Position numbers and translations under genes: made by a program. 64,000 nucleotides of DNA from Albula goreensis (Eukaryota > Chordata > Actinopteri > Albuliformes > Albulidae), in assembly GCA_022829145.1 (NCBI GenBank), contig CM040763.1, forward strand, positions 3,081,842 through 3,145,841, read 5' to 3'. Positions within the stretch are counted from its first letter, which is position 1, and each line of letters begins with the position of its first letter. The notes under the pieces were generated by a model. That model was not told the DNA's origin and ran no database searches. It worked only from the letters and a program-made list of their open reading frames with translations. Shown here in pieces: positions 59,536 through 64,000 of the stretch.

Positions 59536-62500
59536 TAGTAGCTTTTAGGTTTTAAAAAGTGTATATCTAGGTTAAGAAAAAAAGGAAAGAAATATAAAAG
59601 CATATACATAAAACACAACATATAACTACACAAATATATAGATAAATACAGGTTAAAAAAAAAAAGCCATAAAAATTACACAACCTGAGTTTCTGCCTTG
59701 GAGACTCGTGTATACCTGAGCACAAAACCCTCCTCGGACTGACGCACCTGTGGCTCTGAGCCCCTCGATCCGGTCAATCCGCGCTCCCCGCGGCCCGGTT
59801 TACGCCAATACCTGACTCCTCGTCGTCTCCTTGATTTTTTTTTCCCCCTCTCGGAGCGAGAAGAGAGCGATTCGCCATGATGAGTAACGCCAAGTAGCCC
59901 TGTCCTGACAGCAACGTCATGGCAGGGGGACAGGAAGTCACCCAAGCCCCCCCCGCCCCATCCCCCCAACCCCCCTCAGGGGCCCAGGGTCCACCACCAC
60001 GCCACTTTGCGCCATCGATCCACAGTGCTCATCAATACTTTAATAGACTGAGAGGAATCTGCTTAAGGGAGTGACAACATGACAGGAAGCTTAGGGCAAA
60101 ACCGCACACGTCTACTTAATTCACGCTCCTGAATAAAGTGATCTGTTTTCAAACATTCTGACGCCACAGGGGGAAATAAAATCATAAAGTGATATATTTA
60201 CCGCTTTATTTTTGAGCATTGGTCAGTGTCAAAAGAGTTTTTGTTTTTTTGTATTTAAAAATATGCTGCTTTGACTGTTCATCTTACACCAAAACCAGAC
60301 ATGAGCGGAGTCAAACGCTTCCATTCTTATGACGATGAGAGACCCGTATCAGCATTACTTTCAACAAATAAATAAGTAAAACAATGGGGCAATATGAACA
60401 CACAGGAAAATGCACAGAAATCCTTCAGTTTTGAGGCAGTTGTCCACTGTTGGTCTGCCGTCTGTAACCGTGCGCACTCTGTTTCTCTTGACCAGGCCGC
60501 TCTGTGTGAAGGGATCTGAAATGCCAGTGAGACCTGATGAAAGGGGAGTAAATAATAAATAAATGAGTAATACGCCTCCCGTCACAATGTCGCACGTCCT
60601 CGCTCCACGAAGCTGATGGGTGATTTATGTAGCGACAAGTGATTAATGTTTCTCTGCCACGCAATCAGCTCCAGGCCACAGACTCCACTGACTCCATAGA
60701 CGCCATTAACATTTTTATGCCACCAAATTAGCGCAGTTTTACCGCATACCGACGCTAAACTGCATCTTAATGAAATTATTTTCATTTGTCGTGCTCTATT
60801 TTTTTATTTTTATTTGGCACGTTAATGCTGCTGCCTCCTGTTCTCCCTTACTGCTTACTGTTTGCAATGGCTTTTCATAAGCACTCTCATACAGCACATT
60901 ACAGTGCTATTAATTAAATAAGCAAGGGGCTACCTCTGGTGTACCTACAGACTGAGTTTACCTGCAAAATCCAGGTGAGTTCTGCTTGCAGGTCTCTCTA
61001 AGTGGGAAGGCACACAGTACTGAAGGGCTGGGTGGAGCTTTGTCATCTTTCTAATGCAAAATGGCTGGTTACAGTGAGGCTCCATAGAGCTCAATGCAAT
61101 ACACTTACACAGATACAGAAGCAGATGAGGTTATTGAGGTTGTTTAACTATACGCATCATCTCTCCACCCTGGACCAAGAGATTTGTGGTGGGGTTTGAA
61201 AACAGTAAAAATACTTATAATCATAAACAAATCTGTATACGAAATAGGTCCAAGAATGTGTAGGAATGAACAGACTGTACTATATTTGCTCCAATAATTA
61301 AAGCACACCTTCTCTACCTTGTGACACTGTTGTGACAGTTATAAAACACAGGCCATGAAATCTTACAACAAGCTACATTGTCTCCACACTAACACAGCTG
61401 ACAGACAAACATGAGTTCAGTCCACACTAAGTCAATCAGCACATGTCTAATTAAACACAAGTGTCGTTATGTACAAATTAGTCCAGCAAGTTAATTCTAC
61501 TCGTTAGCCGAACTGATCAATTTGTGTTTGTGAAAACAAAGAGAGAAGTACATTTGCAGGGCACAAAGGCTATTCAAGTGTCTGCTTAGAAAAGCACCAA
61601 GAGCAGAATTTTGATAAACAACATGTAACGACACCAGTCATGAGTGAACTTGATCTTTGCATGTTTAAAAAAAAATCAATATCCGCAAGACTAAATAAGA
61701 AGAAAAAAAAACCTCCCTCAGCGAGAAACGGCATTAACCTGGGGAAAGGTGAGCTCCTGAGCCAGAGGTGGATGACTGCGGCCACGTCGTCGTTTCCATT
61801 TCAGCAAAAATGAGGGAAAAAAAGAGAGACAGGAGCTGCTGCACATACGCCTGGGTCTGAAATGTCTCATTTCAATAATGCGTGTCATGCTGAAAATATG
61901 AGCGGAGGGTTTGGTACAGTAAAGGCATTATGAGTACATAAATCAACCCTGGCCATTCAACAGCAGCATTTGAGCTACCCCCAGTGTTTAGGGGGGGTGT
62001 GCTCCGATGGCACGGAACAGCAGGGAAATGAATGGGCCACCTGGGAAATACGACAACCCCCACCCCCCCTTCCACGTTTCCACAGCGACAAAACAACTCA
62101 CCAGCCTTCCAGCCCCCCCCAGCAGTACACAACAGTCCTCTCAGCTTTTCCACACCAGGGTTTGCTGGGGGCCATTTTAACATCCCCATCACCAGAACAG
62201 ACCTCATCCTGTCAGAACTCATGTTGTAGTAGTGCTTTAGGACAAAATTTGACATTGGAAAGAAATTGTTCTCACAAAAATAAAATAACCGGGGAAAGAG
62301 CATGTTTGTGTGCGTGTGCCTGTGTTCGCGTTCGTAAACGTTTGAGCTAGTTGCGTCACTTTGTTACCCAGGCATGGAATCTATCAGCCATTGACTTGAT
62401 TTTCAGCCCCATGTAACCTGCAGGAATGCTATTGTGCTATTGCTGTCATTTCTCAGGCAAACACGCACTCTTCTTAATCGGCTTGTGTTTATCTGCAGTG

Positions 62501-63645
62501 GAAGTCAAAGATGCACACTGATTGGATAAGGACTTTGTGATGTTGGATCACATGAGCAGGAAAGAGCTCCCGACTTTGCTTTTTGTGTGGGGAGTACACT
62601 GGCCCTGAGTCACAGGACAACGGAGGGTTTCGTTTTTTTACAGCAGCTTATCGGTTAATATTTAACACCATTTCCATTTGACTAAATGCATAATCAAGCC
62701 AGTTATTTTTGCATTCTCCCAAACTTTTAACAAAGGATAAGTGATTTACCAAAAAAAAAAGCCAACTTTCATTTTTATGCATACAACACTCACTCCATGA
62801 GCCAAACTGCACAGAAATTGAAATATTCTGAAGAGGAGTAAGCCCACGTTAATGGACAGACAGATGCTGAAATAGAAAAGAATGAAATACCACATGATTA
62901 CCGCACCACAAGAGGTACAGACCACACAAAAGGATTCCCAAAGAAACAAAGCTTGACCACTAAAATCGGTTTAACGCCCAACTCCAACTCTGCATGCTGC
63001 ATCCGCGGCGTTGACAGGGCTTTGTATCCTTCAAACTGTGAAAATTAGTTACCTCCCATTAAACCAGATGATTAGATAAGAGGAAGTCATTTTATGCCAA
63101 TTTCTACGAAATTATGCAAATGTAGGTCATGTATCATACTTAAGCGACACAGCACACAGCATATCATTTCCAAACCCAGTTAAATGGAAATTTAATAACT
63201 CAAGGTTAATTAAACATGTGCGCTATGTAAAACTGATAAGACATACAGATTTAAAGTTCATTTCCAACTTGTCTACCCTTGACTTTTCATGCTAAATGTC
63301 TAAAAAAAAACTTTACACACTACACAAACTAATTAAAACCAACTTTTCCATGTGCGATACCCTATCTGGAGTTAAAGAAAGTTGGATATATATACAATAA
63401 AAGGCTATTATTACAGAACACAATCTATTGTAACCGACTGTAATCACGGCGTAACATTAAAATTACCAATAATTGTGATGTAATTATATGCGTTTTCTTG
63501 CAAGGCACTGTCGAGCTCTTTCTAATTGACTTATAATTTCAGTTTCATAGCAGGGGCTTCATTTCCAGCTTACAGCGCTTCATTATTAAAAACAGGGGAA
63601 GAAAACAAAACAAAGAGAAGAAGAGAGGAAAAATCCTCTAATTCA

Positions 63646-63800
63646 AGGGTGTCAGTCTCAAGTCCTGGAGGGCTGCAGCGCTGGCCGGGTTTCAGTGTGT
63701 TTCGACATCTAAACGATTAGCTTAAGTTGATTAGTTTTAGCTTATTGAAAGGAAACCACAATAACCAGCCTGCACTGCAGTCTTCCAGGGTATAAATCAG
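63646..63800. mobile_element. hAT-like MITE
   Basis: Left GTGTCAGTCTCAAGTCCTGG AGGGCTGCAG and right CTGCACTGCAGTCTTCCAGG G are imperfect inverted repeats of the fish hAT-type MITE whose ends also occur at 25921 and 28424. It is about 150 bp and non-coding. Confidence 0.6.
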
Positions 63801-63891
63801 GCCTTCTGTGGCATGTGATGGAAATGTTGGCTGTATTCTATTCTAGTCCGCTTTTCAAAAAGACAATGTATTTCTACAATGTATTTCATGA

Positions 63892-63945
63892 CCACACACA
63901 CACACACGGACACACACACAAAGCATGCATACACACACACACAAA
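63892..63945. repeat. CA-rich microsatellite
   Basis: CA dinucleotides broken by GG and AAAGCATG. Confidence 0.92.
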
Positions 63946-64000
63946 GCATGTCTGATCCCGTGTTAAATTGGTAGGCATTTAAAACTTTATCCTCCGACAC

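Larger units (their letters stand above)
55965..64000 (-). other. pdzrn4 5' intron or upstream region, distal part
   Basis: No exon was recognised. It holds a (TTA)n tract (57199-57224), GGGGT repeats (57277-57298), an inverted-repeat element (57470-57710), a 43-55 bp tandem array (58318-58735) with decayed copies to about 59190, a CpG-rich stretch (59740-59900), an hAT-like MITE (63646-63800) and CA tracts (63892-63945). Confidence 0.6.

Noticed and set aside
62272-62345. Possible Pol III or RNA gene near GTGCGTGTGCCTGTG
   Set aside because: Only GT-rich text; no box A/B pair or stem.

Overview
The window is nuclear DNA of a vertebrate, almost certainly a ray-finned fish. Long introns with GT/AG borders, dinucleotide repeats, many short inverted-repeat transposons and a tRNA-derived fish SINE are interleaved with exons of one vertebrate gene. 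I see no bacterial, plasmid or phage content.

The only protein-coding gene I can support is the 3' part of pdzrn4 (LNX4, PDZ domain containing RING finger 4). It lies on the minus strand in eight exons between 49958 and 26809. All internal joins are in phase: 49958-49705, 46787-46685, 39560-39462, 34176-34114, 32173-32072, 30799-30683, 29161-28640 and 27905-26809. Together they encode about 785 residues: the end of PDZ1, a linker, a whole PDZ2, an acidic and coiled-coil region, a variable Ser/Pro-rich region and the conserved basic C-terminal block ending in the class I PDZ ligand TTV. The RING finger, TRAF-type zinc fingers and start of PDZ1 must lie beyond 64000. The last exon carries an apparent one-base loss in a C-run (about 27457-27467) that splits its frame.

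Positions 1 to about 26120 are downstream intergenic DNA with no recognisable gene. They hold simple repeats, several minisatellites, SINE and MITE copies, a few perfect hairpins, and stretches of complex sequence that look like candidate conserved non-coding elements. Positions 49959-64000 are the 5' intron of the gene (or upstream sequence for a short isoform), with more minisatellites, MITEs and a small CpG-rich island near 59740-59900.

The most unusual content is a set of three minisatellite arrays (37.8-38.5, 44.6-45.4 and 55.0-55.8 kb) built from one 47-bp unit. The unit is the box A/anticodon half of the local tRNA-derived SINE. There are about 48 copies within 18 kb of one gene, two arrays in one orientation and one inverted. 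Other notable points are a run of TGACATCA motifs beside an exon with two in-frame donors, a 250-nt polypyrimidine tract before an exon with two competing acceptors, and a nuclear-receptor-like DR1/palindrome pair near 19.84 kb. All identifications come from reading the sequence and from memory of protein families; no search was run.
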